Below are positions 52,834 to 61,627 of a DNA stretch of 64,000 nucleotides, piece by piece; the stretch's first letter is position 1, and each line of letters starts with the position of its first letter. The position numbers and the translations under genes are program-made. Source of the stretch: Clostridiales bacterium Firm_07 (lineage in GTDB: Bacteria; Bacillota; Clostridia; Oscillospirales; CAG-272). Where the stretch lies: positions 62,001 through 126,000 of the forward strand of contig LVAM01000005.1 in assembly GCA_001604005.1 (NCBI GenBank), read 5' to 3'. Below the pieces are notes generated by a model, which saw nothing but the letters and a program-made list of their open reading frames with translations, was not told the DNA's origin and searched no databases.

Positions 52834-53712
52834 TCATTTTTCGCCTTTTTTCTCGCAAAGGAGGCGGTAAAGTTCGCTTTTCGGTATACCGCACTCGCGC
52901 GCCGCCGCCTTGATGGCGTCCATACGCGAAAGGCCGTTGTTCTCATAATATGCGACCGCTTCTTCAGGTGCGCGAAAGGCTTTCGGCGCGGTCGCTTTGT
53001 CCCCTTCGATCACCAACACGTATTCGCCGCGCGGCTCCTTTTCGGCGTAGATCGCCGCCGCTTCGCCCAGTGTCACGCGCAGTACTTCCTCGTTCTTTTT
53101 GGTTAGTTCACGGCACAGCGCCGCGCGGCGTTCGGGCGAGAGCGCCGCGCAAAGGTCCGCGAGCGTGCTTTTCAGTTTGTGCGGTGCTTCGTAGACGATC
53201 ATCGTGTCGGTCACCGTGGCAAGGCGCGCAAGGCGTTCCCGCCGTTTGGCGCGCTCCACGGGGAGAAAACCCTCAAAATAAAAATGCGCGGTGGAGAGAC
53301 CCGAAAGCGTCAGCGCCGTGACGGCGGCGCAGGCGCCGGGGAGCGACGTCACGGGTATGCCCGCCGCGGCGCAGAGCGCCACAAGGTCCTCGCCGGGGTC
53401 GCTGACGGCGGGCGTACCCGCGTCGGTGACGAGCGCGCACGCTTCTCCCGCTTCAAGACGGCGCAAGATCTGTGCGCCGCGCTCCTTTTTGTTGTGTTCG
53501 TGATAGGAGACCATCGGGCGGGAAATGCCCAGCAACGTGAGCAGTTTTCCGGTGTTGCGCGTGTCCTCGGCGGCGATAAAATCCACTTCGGAGAGCACTT
53601 TGACGGCGCGTTCGCTGACGTCCGCGAGATTGCCGATCGGCGTGGCGACAAGATAGAGCGTGCCGCCGCGGATCGCGTTTTTTTCTTCACTGTTTTGGGT
53701 TTTGAGGGGCAT
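52834..53712 (-). CDS. rsmI: 16S rRNA (cytidine-1402 2'-O) methyltransferase
   Basis: 292 residues from the ATG at 53712 (GAAAGGAG before it). The tetrapyrrole-methylase fold begins LYLVATPIGNLADVSERAVK, then AAEDTRNTGKLL, VTDAGTPAVSDPG and SLPGACAAVTAL. It corresponds to Bacillus YabC, which follows holB, yaaT, yabA and yabB; here the amidase gene on the plus strand separates it from trmN6. Confidence 0.95.
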   Translation of the reverse strand: MPLKTQNSEEKNAIRGGTLYLVATPIGNLADVSERAVKVLSEVDFIAAEDTRNTGKLLTLLGISRPMVSYHEHNKKERGAQILRRLEAGEACALVTDAGTPAVSDPGEDLVALCAAAGIPVTSLPGACAAVTALTLSGLSTAHFYFEGFLPVERAKRRERLARLATVTDTMIVYEAPHKLKSTLADLCAALSPERRAALCRELTKKNEEVLRVTLGEAAAIYAEKEPRGEYVLVIEGDKATAPKAFRAPEEAVAYYENNGLSRMDAIKAAARECGIPKSELYRLLCEKKGEK

Positions 53713-53786
53713 AGGAAAAACTCCTTTCGGCTGTGGCGCGCCGCACGGGGCGGGCATAAAATGGGAGATGAGAAAGGGGGCTTTTT

Positions 53787-54350
53787 GTGGCGATCAAAGT
53801 ATATATCGACCAGGGACATAATCCCGTCAATCCCAACGCGGGCGCGGAGGGGAACGGGCTGCGGGAGCAGGACGTCGTTTTTGAAATCGGCGTGCGCCTT
53901 GCGGCACTGCTCCGCGCCAACGGCAATTTTGAGGCGAGGCTCTCCCGCCCGACAAAGGAAACGCAGCTCGGCACTTCCACGGCGACGAGTTTGTCGACAA
54001 GGGTGCGGGAAGCCAACGACTGGGGCGCGGATTTCTTCATCAGTTTGCATACCAACGCCTCGGACAACGCGGGCGCGACCGGTGTGGAAGCGTTCGTGTA
54101 TTCCACGGCGTCGAAAGGATACCCGTTGGCGCTGGATATCGTCAATGCGCTGGAAGAGGAGACGGGGCTCTACAACAGGGGCGTTTTCGCGCGGTCGGGG
54201 CTTTACGTTCTGCGCCGCAGCGCGATGCCGGCGGTCCTTGTCGAACTCGGCTTTATCACCAACCCGCGCGACGCGCGGCTGATGAGTGAGAGCCCCGAAC
54301 TTTTTGCCCGCGGTGTGTATCAGGGAATATTGCGCTACACAGGCGTGTAA
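53787..54350 (+). CDS. N-acetylmuramoyl-L-alanine amidase (Amidase_3)
   Basis: 187 residues, GTG start at 53787 behind AAAGGGGG. The zinc ligands of the family are visible: His11 in IDQGHN, Glu27 in LREQDVVF and His88 in ISLHTNAS, with the catalytic Glu in VLVELGFITN. There is no signal peptide, so the protein is either exported by another route, acts after cell lysis, or works inside (as in CwlD-like spore cortex roles, which normally have a signal). It is inserted, in the opposite direction, in the conserved rsmI-trmN6 interval. Confidence 0.9.
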   Translation: MAIKVYIDQGHNPVNPNAGAEGNGLREQDVVFEIGVRLAALLRANGNFEARLSRPTKETQLGTSTATSLSTRVREANDWGADFFISLHTNASDNAGATGVEAFVYSTASKGYPLALDIVNALEEETGLYNRGVFARSGLYVLRRSAMPAVLVELGFITNPRDARLMSESPELFARGVYQGILRYTGV

Positions 54351-54370
54351 AACGCATCACGTCAGGGCAC

Positions 54371-55135
54371 TTATTCCGCAAAAATCCCCGTGCGATAGAT
54401 CGCGGCGGCGCGCTCGGTCAAGATGAGCGCGCCGTTTTCGTCTTTTTCACGCAAAACGAGCGTGGGCAACACGCGCACGCCGCCGGCGGCGCCGGATCGC
54501 GCTTCGACAAGGACGATCGAAGGCGCGCTTTCTTTTGTGTCCTGCACCAAAACCAGACGTTTGGGCGTCAGTTTTGCCGCCGCCAGAGCCGAAAAAAGAT
54601 CGTCAAGACGCGAGGCGAGATAGACGCAGTAAAACTTTCCGCCGTAACGGAGAATGCGGGAAGCGGCGGCGGCAAAATCCGAAACGCCCCCGAACACCTC
54701 GTGCCGCGCGATCTGTTTGGCGGCAAAAGGCGAGGCGTAGCCGCAGTCGGTCTTCATATACGGGGGATTGGCAAGCACGATGTCCGCCGCACGGGGCAGA
54801 TCACTGACCGTGAGCGTGCGCAAATCGGCGGAAAGTACCGAAACAGTATCGGAAAAACCGCAGTTTTCTATATTTTTGCGGGCAAGTTCGGCAAATTCGT
54901 TTTGTATTTCCACGCCGACGACGCGCCCGCATTTGTTTCTTGCCGCAAGGAGGAGAGAAACGACGCCGGTGCCGCAGCCGAGATCGACCGCCGTCGCGCG
55001 GCGGTCGGGGCGGCAGAACGCAGAGAGCAAAAAGGCGTCCGTGCCGAAAGTAAGCCCCTTCTTTTTTTGCAAAAGGGCGATGTTTTCATTGACGGTGTCC
55101 AGGCGCTCGTCCTCGCGGGGAGAGAAAACCGGCAT
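54371..55135 (-). CDS. tRNA1(Val) adenine-37 N6-methyltransferase-like (TrmN6/YabB)
   Basis: 254 residues, ATG at 55135 after AAGGAGG. SAM motif VDLGCGTGVVS (about 50-60), acidic strand end VGVEIQNE (about 73-80) and the amine-methylating tetrapeptide NPPY (123-126). The position in the holB-ricT-yabB-rsmI cluster identifies it as the YabB orthologue, which resembles E. coli TrmN6. Substrate is inferred from the family. Confidence 0.85.
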   Translation of the reverse strand: MPVFSPREDERLDTVNENIALLQKKKGLTFGTDAFLLSAFCRPDRRATAVDLGCGTGVVSLLLAARNKCGRVVGVEIQNEFAELARKNIENCGFSDTVSVLSADLRTLTVSDLPRAADIVLANPPYMKTDCGYASPFAAKQIARHEVFGGVSDFAAAASRILRYGGKFYCVYLASRLDDLFSALAAAKLTPKRLVLVQDTKESAPSIVLVEARSGAAGGVRVLPTLVLREKDENGALILTERAAAIYRTGIFAE

Positions 55136-55157
55136 AAGACCTCCTTGTTGCGAAAAC

Positions 55158-55185
55158 GGCGCGAAGCGGAGTTCCGCTTCGCGCC
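55158..55185 (-). terminator. Terminator after the ferredoxin gene
   Basis: A 13-bp stem GGCGCGAAGCGGA with its complement around two bases; followed in the minus direction by GTTTTCG. Confidence 0.75.
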
Positions 55186-55204
55186 GCGATCGCCGCGTTA
55201 TGAA

Positions 55205-55378
55205 TTATTCGGCAGGATTGGGAGCGCCGACGGGGCAGACGCCTGCGCAGGAGCCGCAGTCAATGCAGAGATCGGGATTGATCTCAAATTTGCCGTCTCC
55301 TTCGCTGATCGCGCCGACAGGGCACTCACCGGCGCAAGCGCCGCAAGCGATGCATTCGTTCGAAATCTTGTAAGCCAT
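55205..55378 (-). CDS. 2[4Fe-4S] ferredoxin
   Basis: 57 residues with two clusters: CIACGACAGECP (Cys 9, 12, 15, 19) and CIDCGSCAGVCP (Cys 38, 41, 44, 48). This is the classic clostridial-type low-potential electron carrier. ATG at 55378 follows AAAGGAGG. It has its own promoter and a strong terminator. It occupies the slot between ricT and trmN6 where Bacillus has yabA. Possible client enzymes in the window include the activase at 32379-35336, but no direct link is shown. Confidence 0.96.
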   Translation of the reverse strand: MAYKISNECIACGACAGECPVGAISEGDGKFEINPDLCIDCGSCAGVCPVGAPNPAE

Positions 55379-55409
55379 AGGACAATCCTCCTTTTAGATT
55401 TGCAAATTC

Positions 55410-55438
55410 ATTGTAGCACATTTTGCGTCAAAAGAAAA
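55410..55438 (-). promoter_or_regulatory. Extended -10 promoter for the ferredoxin gene
   Basis: Minus strand: TACAAT preceded by TGC (TGCTACAAT); the -35 region (TTTTCT) is poor, so recognition probably depends on the extended -10. Confidence 0.6.
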
Positions 55439-55516
55439 TAGATTTTCGCAAAAAATGCGGAAAAATATTTTTGCGCGCGGCAAGGAAACGTATATCCCCC
55501 GCAACGTGGCGGGATT

Positions 55517-57040
55517 TTACTTTTCTTCGGTCTCCTCGGCGGGTTCTTTCGCCGCGTTCTCTTCCGCCTTGGCGCGCGCCGCCGCGTTTTTCGCCAGCAC
55601 GCGGACAAGGTCGCGATGGTATGCGCGGGGCGCGTCCTGCGGGGCACTGTCAAGGCGCACCTTGACCGTCTGTGCAAGGGGTGCGGTGTCCACGACCACG
55701 CCTTGCCCGTCGGGGGTTTCCACCACAGAGCCTTTTGCGGGCGTCAGTTTGGATTCCGCCACGTAAGTTTCGTGTTCATAACGCAGACAGCACATCAATC
55801 TGCCACAGCAGCCGGAGTTTTTCGCGGCGTTGATCGACAGCCCCTGATCTTTTGCCATTTTGACCGAGATCTGTCCGAAATCCGAAAGGAAAGTGGCACA
55901 GCAGAAAGGTCTGCCGCACATACCGATGCCGCCCACCAGGCGCGCCTCGTCGCGAATGCCGATCTGCCGCAGTTCGATGCGCGTATGGAAGATCGAGGCG
56001 AGCGAGCGTACAAGATCGCGGAAATCCACTCTGCCTTCCGAGGTGAAATAAAAGAGCAGTTGCGAATTATTGAAAGTATATTGCGCGTCGGCAAGTTTCA
56101 TATCCAATTTGTATGCCGCGATCTTTTCGGCGCAGATCTTCATTGCCTCTTGCTCTTTTTTGCGATTTTCCGCGTCGTGCGCGAGATCTTCTTTCGTGGC
56201 GCGGCGCAAAACGGCGCGCAACGGCTGCACGATGCATTTTTCCGCGATCAGGCGGCGCGGCATCGTCACTTCCGCCATCTCCTCACCGCGCGCGGTGTCG
56301 ACGAGCACGGCGTCGCCGGGTTTGCAGTCGATGCCTTTCGGATCAAAGAAATACACTTTTCCCGCGCCGCGGAAACGCACGCCGACCACTTCCACGGCGT
56401 TGCCTTCTGGTTTGGGAAAACCGCAGGGGATATCATCCGTCAGATACGCGGCGGTCGCAATGTCCACCGGCGGCAGATCGATCTCGTCTTCGCCCGTCGC
56501 CTCTTTGCGCTCTTTGGGGGGCAGAAAAGACAGCGACGCGGAAAATTCTTCGTCGAGTTCGCGGCGAAGTTCGGCGGAAATGCCGTTTTTATCGTTCGCT
56601 TGCGGGGAAAAGGTCTCACGGCGATCGTTTGGCTCTGCTCCGTGCCGCCGATCCTTTTTGAAGGGTTTTTGCGCGTTGTTCCGGTCGCCTTTTTGGCGGA
56701 GATCCGGTTTGCCGCCCGCTTCGGCAGATACCGGGTTTTGCGCGGCGTCCCGCGGGTTTTGCTGGTTTTGCGCCGGATTTTGCATCGGACGGTTGCCGCC
56801 GCGGCGACGGTGGCGGTTGCGGTGCTTGGCGTTGCTGGCGCCCGGCGCGCCTTCCGCGCGCGCCGGCGCCGCGGAAATCGGAGCCGTTTTCACATCGCGT
56901 TCCTGCCGCGCCCCGCTTTGCGGGTTGCCCGCATTCTGCGGGGGCGGGTTAAAGTTGCCGGGGCGCACCGAAATGCGCTGCCCGTTTTCCTGTCGTTCGC
57001 CGGTGTTTTGGCGGAACGGAAATCTTCTTTTGTTTTCCAT
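55517..57040 (-). CDS. ricT: PSP1/RicT (YaaT) regulatory protein with long N-terminal extension
   Basis: 507 residues from the ATG at 57040; a GTG/ATG-rich start 15 bases earlier is possible. The first ~195 residues are low complexity, rich in Arg, Asn, Gln, Pro and Ala, and include RHRRRGGNRP. The C-terminal ~280 residues are the PSP1 domain: VEVVGVRFRGAGKVYFF, GDAVLVDTARGEEMAEV, then the Cys clusters CGRPFCCATF and CCGRLMCCLRYE that hold Fe-S clusters in the Bacillus RicAFT complex. RicT promotes mRNA processing, biofilm and sporulation. It lies beside holB as in Bacillus. The extension is unusual in length. Confidence 0.88.
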   Translation of the reverse strand: MENKRRFPFRQNTGERQENGQRISVRPGNFNPPPQNAGNPQSGARQERDVKTAPISAAPARAEGAPGASNAKHRNRHRRRGGNRPMQNPAQNQQNPRDAAQNPVSAEAGGKPDLRQKGDRNNAQKPFKKDRRHGAEPNDRRETFSPQANDKNGISAELRRELDEEFSASLSFLPPKERKEATGEDEIDLPPVDIATAAYLTDDIPCGFPKPEGNAVEVVGVRFRGAGKVYFFDPKGIDCKPGDAVLVDTARGEEMAEVTMPRRLIAEKCIVQPLRAVLRRATKEDLAHDAENRKKEQEAMKICAEKIAAYKLDMKLADAQYTFNNSQLLFYFTSEGRVDFRDLVRSLASIFHTRIELRQIGIRDEARLVGGIGMCGRPFCCATFLSDFGQISVKMAKDQGLSINAAKNSGCCGRLMCCLRYEHETYVAESKLTPAKGSVVETPDGQGVVVDTAPLAQTVKVRLDSAPQDAPRAYHRDLVRVLAKNAAARAKAEENAAKEPAEETEEK

Positions 57041-57079
57041 AGTTCTCACTTTCATTTTGCCGCACGCGGCAAGGTCGTT

Positions 57080-58129
57080 TTATACGGTATAGAGTTTTGC
57101 GAAAAGTTGCGCCGCCGAAAGGCGCAGATTGGCGCTTTCCGAAAGAGCAAGGAGCGTTTTTCCCACTTCTTTTTGCATGGCGAGCAGGCGGGCAAGCGGG
57201 ATCTTTTCCGCCCATTCCGTCGCCGCCTCTTGGTCGGTAAAGAAGGTGATCGGCGCGTTTTCCGAGCGGGAGAGCCGCACGAGGTCGCAAAGGGCGTTTT
57301 CGAGCATCAGGGTAAAGGCTGTGGCTTCGTCGCGGTTGTCAAAACGCTCAAAGAGCGTGAGAAGCACGCGGTCTCCGTCGCCGCCCGCGCAAAGCGCGGC
57401 GGCGACGTCCGTCACGCACCGGCGGCGCTCCAAAAGAGGCGCGCGCGTTTTTTCATCAAGCAGTTCTTCCGCTTTGCCGATACAGCCGTCGGATAAGCGC
57501 AAGATCGCCGCAAATTCGTCGGGATGCTCGCGCGCAAGACGTTCGGCGGCGGCGCGAAGTTGCCGGTCTTCGCAACGAAACCGGAGAAAATCGGCCGTTT
57601 CTTGCTCCGAAACCGGCGCAAGACGCAATACCGGCGCGCGGGAACGAATGGTTTCGAGGAGCAACCCCGCGTTTTCGGTCAGCAATAAAAACAATACGAA
57701 AGGGGGCGGCTCTTCCAGTGTCAGGAGAAACGCGTTTTGCGCCTGCGCGTTCATCGTATGCGCGTCGGCGATGATATAGACTTTGAAGGGCAGATCGTTC
57801 GGCACGACGTTAAGCGAGCGCCGCAGATCGCGGATCGCGTCGACCGGCAAAAAGGCGCGGTCGGCGGGGCGGGAGAGCGTGATGACGTCCGGCGAATAGC
57901 CCGCGCGTATTTTGCGGCAGGCGGGACATTCTCCGCAAGGGATCGGACGGTTTCCCGTGCGCTCGCGACAGGCAAGCGCCATCGCGATCTCTTTTGCCAA
58001 AGTATGTTTTCCGCTGCCGCGCGGTCCTTCAAGAATATAGGCGTGAGAGAGCGTGTCGCCGCGCAGTTCCGACGCAAGACGGCGGCAAAGCGCGTCGTTG
58101 CCGACGATCGCCGAAAAGCATTCCGACAC
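57080..58129 (-). CDS. holB: DNA polymerase III subunit delta'
   Basis: 349 residues from the GTG at 58129, which has GAGGTG six bases before it; the longer frame starts inside the promoter. AAA+ clamp-loader subunit: Walker A-like GPRGSGKH (35-42, with His in place of Thr/Ser), zinc motif C54, C65, C68, C71 (PCGECPACR), and the later VYIIADAHTMNAQAQNAFL and LEEPPPFVLFLLLT. The GKH variant suggests weak or no ATP binding, as in other delta' subunits. First gene of holB-ricT. Confidence 0.9.
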   Translation of the reverse strand: MSECFSAIVGNDALCRRLASELRGDTLSHAYILEGPRGSGKHTLAKEIAMALACRERTGNRPIPCGECPACRKIRAGYSPDVITLSRPADRAFLPVDAIRDLRRSLNVVPNDLPFKVYIIADAHTMNAQAQNAFLLTLEEPPPFVLFLLLTENAGLLLETIRSRAPVLRLAPVSEQETADFLRFRCEDRQLRAAAERLAREHPDEFAAILRLSDGCIGKAEELLDEKTRAPLLERRRCVTDVAAALCAGGDGDRVLLTLFERFDNRDEATAFTLMLENALCDLVRLSRSENAPITFFTDQEAATEWAEKIPLARLLAMQKEVGKTLLALSESANLRLSAAQLFAKLYTV

Positions 58130-58168
58130 CGCAAACACCTCGCTTCCCGCATTTCTATATACTATTTC

Positions 58169-58197
58169 AGTATACCATAGTTTATAAAAAAAGTCAA
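58169..58197 (-). promoter_or_regulatory. SigA-type promoter for holB-ricT
   Basis: Minus strand: TTGACT, 17 bases, TATACT, with TGG before the -10. Transcription starts near 58162. Confidence 0.8.
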
Positions 58198-58312
58198 TGC
58201 CGAAAAAGCGAATCCCACGCGTTTGCGTATAGTTGTTTGAAATAGGCAAAAACTAATACCGTTTGCCGGGGTATTTGCCGTTGCGCATACATATGACCAA
58301 GGAAGGATTTTT

Positions 58313-59482
58313 ATGTCAAAACGAAAAGAATGCGTGGCAATGTTGCTTGCGGGCGGCGCGGGCAGCAGACTTTTTGCCCTGACAGACAAAAACGCGAAAC
58401 CTGCCGTTCCTTTCGGCGGCAAATACCGCATCATTGATTTCGCGCTCTCCAATTGCGTGCGCTCGGGGATCGACACGGTGGGGGTGCTGACGCAATATCG
58501 CCCGCAATTGCTGCACGAATATATCGGGGCGGGACAGCCGTGGGATCTTGACAGGATCTGCGGGGGCGTGCGGATTCTGCCGCCGTTTTCCTGTCGGGCG
58601 GGCGCGGATTGGTACAGCGGAACGGCAAACGCCATTTATCAAAATTTGGATTTTATTGAGCAATATGACGCGGAGTATGTGTTGATCCTGTCCGGAGACC
58701 ACATTTACCGTATGGATTACGGGAAAATGTTGGAGCGTCACAAGCAAAGCGGCGCGGCTTGCACCATTGCCGCGATCCGCGTGCCGATGCGGGAGGCAAG
58801 CCGCTTTGGTATTATGACGCTGGGAGAGGGCGGCGAGATCTTGCGCTTCGCCGAAAAGCCGCGCGAGCCCGAAAGCGACATCGCTTCGATGGGGGTTTAT
58901 GTTTTCGGGCGGGAAAAATTGACGGAATATCTCATTGCCGACGCCGCCGCGCGGCGTTCCGCGCACGACTTCGGGAAAAACATCATACCGGCAATGCTCC
59001 GAGCGGGAGAGAAAATGGCGGCGTTTCTTTTCGACGGATATTGGCGCGACGTGGGGACGGTGCGCTCGCTTTGGGAGTGCCATATGGATCTTTTGGGCGA
59101 GGACCCCGCACTGCTGTTGCCGCGCGGGAACGATCGCGTTCTTTCACGCAGTGAAAACGCGGCGCCGCATTATATCGGAAAAGGCGCAGTCGTGAAAAAC
59201 GTCGCGCTTACCGACGGGTGCGAGATCTACGGAAAGGTCGAGGAGAGCGTGCTCGGCACGGGCGTGACTGTCGGGGCGGGCGCGACGGTGCGGTATTCGG
59301 TTTTGATGGGCAACAATACGGTGGGCGCCGACGCGCGCGTGCTTTTCACGGTGGCGGATGCCGGCGCCGAAATCGGAGAGGATGCCGCGGTGGGCGATGA
59401 GAGCGGAGAGATCACGGTGCTTTGCGAGGGCGCGCGCGTGGAGATCGGGGAGAGTTTTGCCGAAAAAGGGGGAGAACAATGA
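58313..59482 (+). CDS. glgC: Glucose-1-phosphate adenylyltransferase (ADP-glucose pyrophosphorylase), catalytic subunit
   Basis: Makes ADP-glucose for glycogen. 389 residues. N-terminal nucleotidyltransferase with [20 protein letters not shown] (pyrophosphorylase signature) and [29 protein letters not shown], then [10 protein letters not shown], and a C-terminal left-handed beta-helix. ATG follows AAGGAAGG. Pairs with glgD, which overlaps it by four bases. The promoter is not clear. Confidence 0.95.
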   Translation: MSKRKECVAMLLAGGAGSRLFALTDKNAKPAVPFGGKYRIIDFALSNCVRSGIDTVGVLTQYRPQLLHEYIGAGQPWDLDRICGGVRILPPFSCRAGADWYSGTANAIYQNLDFIEQYDAEYVLILSGDHIYRMDYGKMLERHKQSGAACTIAAIRVPMREASRFGIMTLGEGGEILRFAEKPREPESDIASMGVYVFGREKLTEYLIADAAARRSAHDFGKNIIPAMLRAGEKMAAFLFDGYWRDVGTVRSLWECHMDLLGEDPALLLPRGNDRVLSRSENAAPHYIGKGAVVKNVALTDGCEIYGKVEESVLGTGVTVGAGATVRYSVLMGNNTVGADARVLFTVADAGAEIGEDAAVGDESGEITVLCEGARVEIGESFAEKGGEQ

Positions 59483-60591
59483 AAGTCGCCGGACTGATCT
59501 TTTCGGATATGCGGAGCGCGGGGCTTTCGGAACTGACAGCCGTACGCACGGCCGCCGCCATTCCGTTCGGCGCGCGGTATCGTCTGGTGGACTTTCCGCT
59601 GTCCGCTCTGGTCGCGGCGGGGATATCGGATATCGGCGTATGGACGAGATCCGAATACCGTTCGTTGATCGCGCACGTCGGAAACGGAAAAGATTTCGAT
59701 CTGGCGCGCCGCAACGGGGGTATACGGATCCTGCCGCCTTTTCTCAACGGGGTAAGGGGGCGGGAAACGCGAAAAAATCGCGTGGAGGCGCTCTTTGACG
59801 CGCTGGATTTCATCGAGCATACCGACGCCGAAACGTGGGTGCTGTGCGACACCGACACGGTTTTTAATCCCGATATCGGCGCCCTGCTTGCCGTGCACGA
59901 GAAAAAAGAGGCCGATCTTACGATGCTGACGGTCAGTTTGCCGGTGGGAAAAAGTACGCCCGCCGTGCCGATCGCCGACGCGAGCGGAAGACTGCTGTCC
60001 ATCGGCAGATATGCGGGAGAGGGCGACGTCTGCACGGTTTGCGGCGAGATCTATGCCGTGCGTCGGACATATCTTTGCCGCGCGGTGCGCGAAGCGTTTG
60101 AGAGGGGCGAGCAGGATTTTTACCGCGGCGTGATCGGCAGAAATCTGCAAAAAGATCGCGTTTTCGTTTCGCATCATAACGGGTTTTCGGCGCGTATCGA
60201 CTCTTTGGAGGCATATTTCGCCGCGTCTATGGCGCTCCTTTCCTTTGACGTGCGCGCCGACTTGTTTGCGCACAAGGATCGTCCCATACTGACCAAAATT
60301 TGCAATTATCCCCCGACACGGTATCTGAAAACGGCGCGCGCGGAAGACGTTTTATGCGGCGACGGCTCCGTGATCGCGGGGAGCGTCGAACATTCGATTA
60401 TTTTTCGCAACGTGGAGATCGGGCGTACAAGCGTGGTGCGAAACTCGATCCTGATGTCGGGTACGGTCGTTGAAGAGGGCGCCGTGCTCGACGGTGTGAT
60501 CGCCGACAAAAACGTGACGGTGCGCGCCGGCAGAACGCTGACGGGGAGAGCGGATCTGCCGCTTTTTTTGGCAAAAGGCAGCACGATATAA
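59479..60591 (+). CDS. glgD: GlgD, regulatory subunit of ADP-glucose pyrophosphorylase
   Basis: 370 residues from the ATG at 59479 (GGGGGAGAAC before it), overlapping the glgC stop. It is GlgC-like but lacks the catalytic GGAGSRL loop; the N terminus reads [20 protein letters not shown], the typical GlgD form. [31 protein letters not shown] and the C-terminal beta-helix are kept. In Firmicutes GlgD is catalytically weak and raises GlgC activity. No glgA or glgB follows here. Confidence 0.93.
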   Translation: MKVAGLIFSDMRSAGLSELTAVRTAAAIPFGARYRLVDFPLSALVAAGISDIGVWTRSEYRSLIAHVGNGKDFDLARRNGGIRILPPFLNGVRGRETRKNRVEALFDALDFIEHTDAETWVLCDTDTVFNPDIGALLAVHEKKEADLTMLTVSLPVGKSTPAVPIADASGRLLSIGRYAGEGDVCTVCGEIYAVRRTYLCRAVREAFERGEQDFYRGVIGRNLQKDRVFVSHHNGFSARIDSLEAYFAASMALLSFDVRADLFAHKDRPILTKICNYPPTRYLKTARAEDVLCGDGSVIAGSVEHSIIFRNVEIGRTSVVRNSILMSGTVVEEGAVLDGVIADKNVTVRAGRTLTGRADLPLFLAKGSTI

Positions 60592-60596
60592 GCGGC

Positions 60597-60625
60597 TTGC
60601 AAAAAGCGGCGGAGTGTGTTATACT
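60597..60625 (+). promoter_or_regulatory. SigA-type promoter for the epimerase gene
   Basis: TTGCAA, 17 bases, TATACT, with TGT before the -10, a few bases after the glgD stop. Confidence 0.78.
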
Positions 60626-60666
60626 GTTTTTGAAACCGCGCAAAGCGCGGAAAGGAGAAAACGGTT

Positions 60667-61572
60667 GTGAAATCTGTAGTGATGACCGGCGCGACGGGCG
60701 CGGTCGGCACGGCGCTTGTTCGTGCGTGTATCGAGAAAGGCGTGCGCGTTCTCGTTCTTGCAAGAGAGGGATCCGCGCGCAACGAGAATATTCCGAACCA
60801 CCCGCTTGTCGAGGTGCGTTTTTGCGATCTTTCGGAACTTGCCGCCTTGCAGGCGCGCGACGGCGAGCGCTACGACGCCTTTTATCATTTTGCGTGGGCG
60901 GGTACGACCGGCGCCGCACGCAACGATTTTTATTTGCAGAATCAAAACGTACGGTATGCACTTGACGCCGTCGGCGCGGCAAAGCGGCTCGGCTGTTCGG
61001 TTTTTGTGGGCGCGGGCTCGCAAGCCGAATACGGGCGCTTTGAAGGAGCGCTGACGCCCGAAACGCCGACGTATCCCGAGAACGGATACGGCATTGCCAA
61101 ACTCTGCGCCGGCGCGATGACGCGCGAAGCGGCGCATGCGGCGGGAATGCGGCACGTCTGGATGCGGATACTCAGCGTTTACGGTCCGTTTGACGGCGCG
61201 GGCAGTATGGTGATGAGCACCGTCTCAAAACTGAAAGCGGGCGTCTCGCCGCAATTTACAAAAGGCGAGCAACTCTGGGATTATCTTTACAGCGACGACG
61301 CCGCCGAAGCATTTTTCCGCGCCGCCGAGCGCGGCAAAGACGGCAAAGTTTACGTGCTCGGCTCCGGCAAGGCGATCCCGCTTCGCCGCTACGTCGAAAT
61401 GATCCGCGACGCGGCGGCGCCCGATTTTCCCCTTACGTTCGGAGAGATCCCGTATGCCGAGCGGCAGGTGATGCATCTGGAAGCCGACATTTCGGCTTTG
61501 ACGGCGGACACGGGGTTCATTCCGCAATATACTTTTGAGGCGGGTATTCGCGCACTGCTGAAAACGCTTTGA
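60667..61572 (+). CDS. NAD-dependent epimerase/dehydratase (sugar-nucleotide type)
   Basis: 301 residues, GTG start at 60667 after GAAAGGAG. Extended SDR: cofactor turn TGATGAVGTALV (about 7-18), YHFAWAGT, VGAGSQAEYG, and catalytic ENGYGIAKL (Tyr-x-x-x-Lys). Then MRILSVYGPFD and a C-terminal substrate region. It most resembles NDP-sugar epimerases or 4-reductases of the CDP-abequose type; the exact sugar is not known. It has its own promoter and terminator. Confidence 0.85.
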   Translation: MKSVVMTGATGAVGTALVRACIEKGVRVLVLAREGSARNENIPNHPLVEVRFCDLSELAALQARDGERYDAFYHFAWAGTTGAARNDFYLQNQNVRYALDAVGAAKRLGCSVFVGAGSQAEYGRFEGALTPETPTYPENGYGIAKLCAGAMTREAAHAAGMRHVWMRILSVYGPFDGAGSMVMSTVSKLKAGVSPQFTKGEQLWDYLYSDDAAEAFFRAAERGKDGKVYVLGSGKAIPLRRYVEMIRDAAAPDFPLTFGEIPYAERQVMHLEADISALTADTGFIPQYTFEAGIRALLKTL

Positions 61573-61573
61573 C

Positions 61574-61612
61574 AAAAATCCCCCGAAACGCATCGCGTTT
61601 CGGGGGATTTTT
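61574..61612. terminator. Bidirectional terminator between the epimerase gene and proA
   Basis: An 18-bp stem (AAAAATCCCCCGAAACGC and complement) with a 3-base loop, A and T runs outside. Serves both convergent genes. Confidence 0.94.
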
Positions 61613-61627
61613 TGCTTTTTGGGGGTG

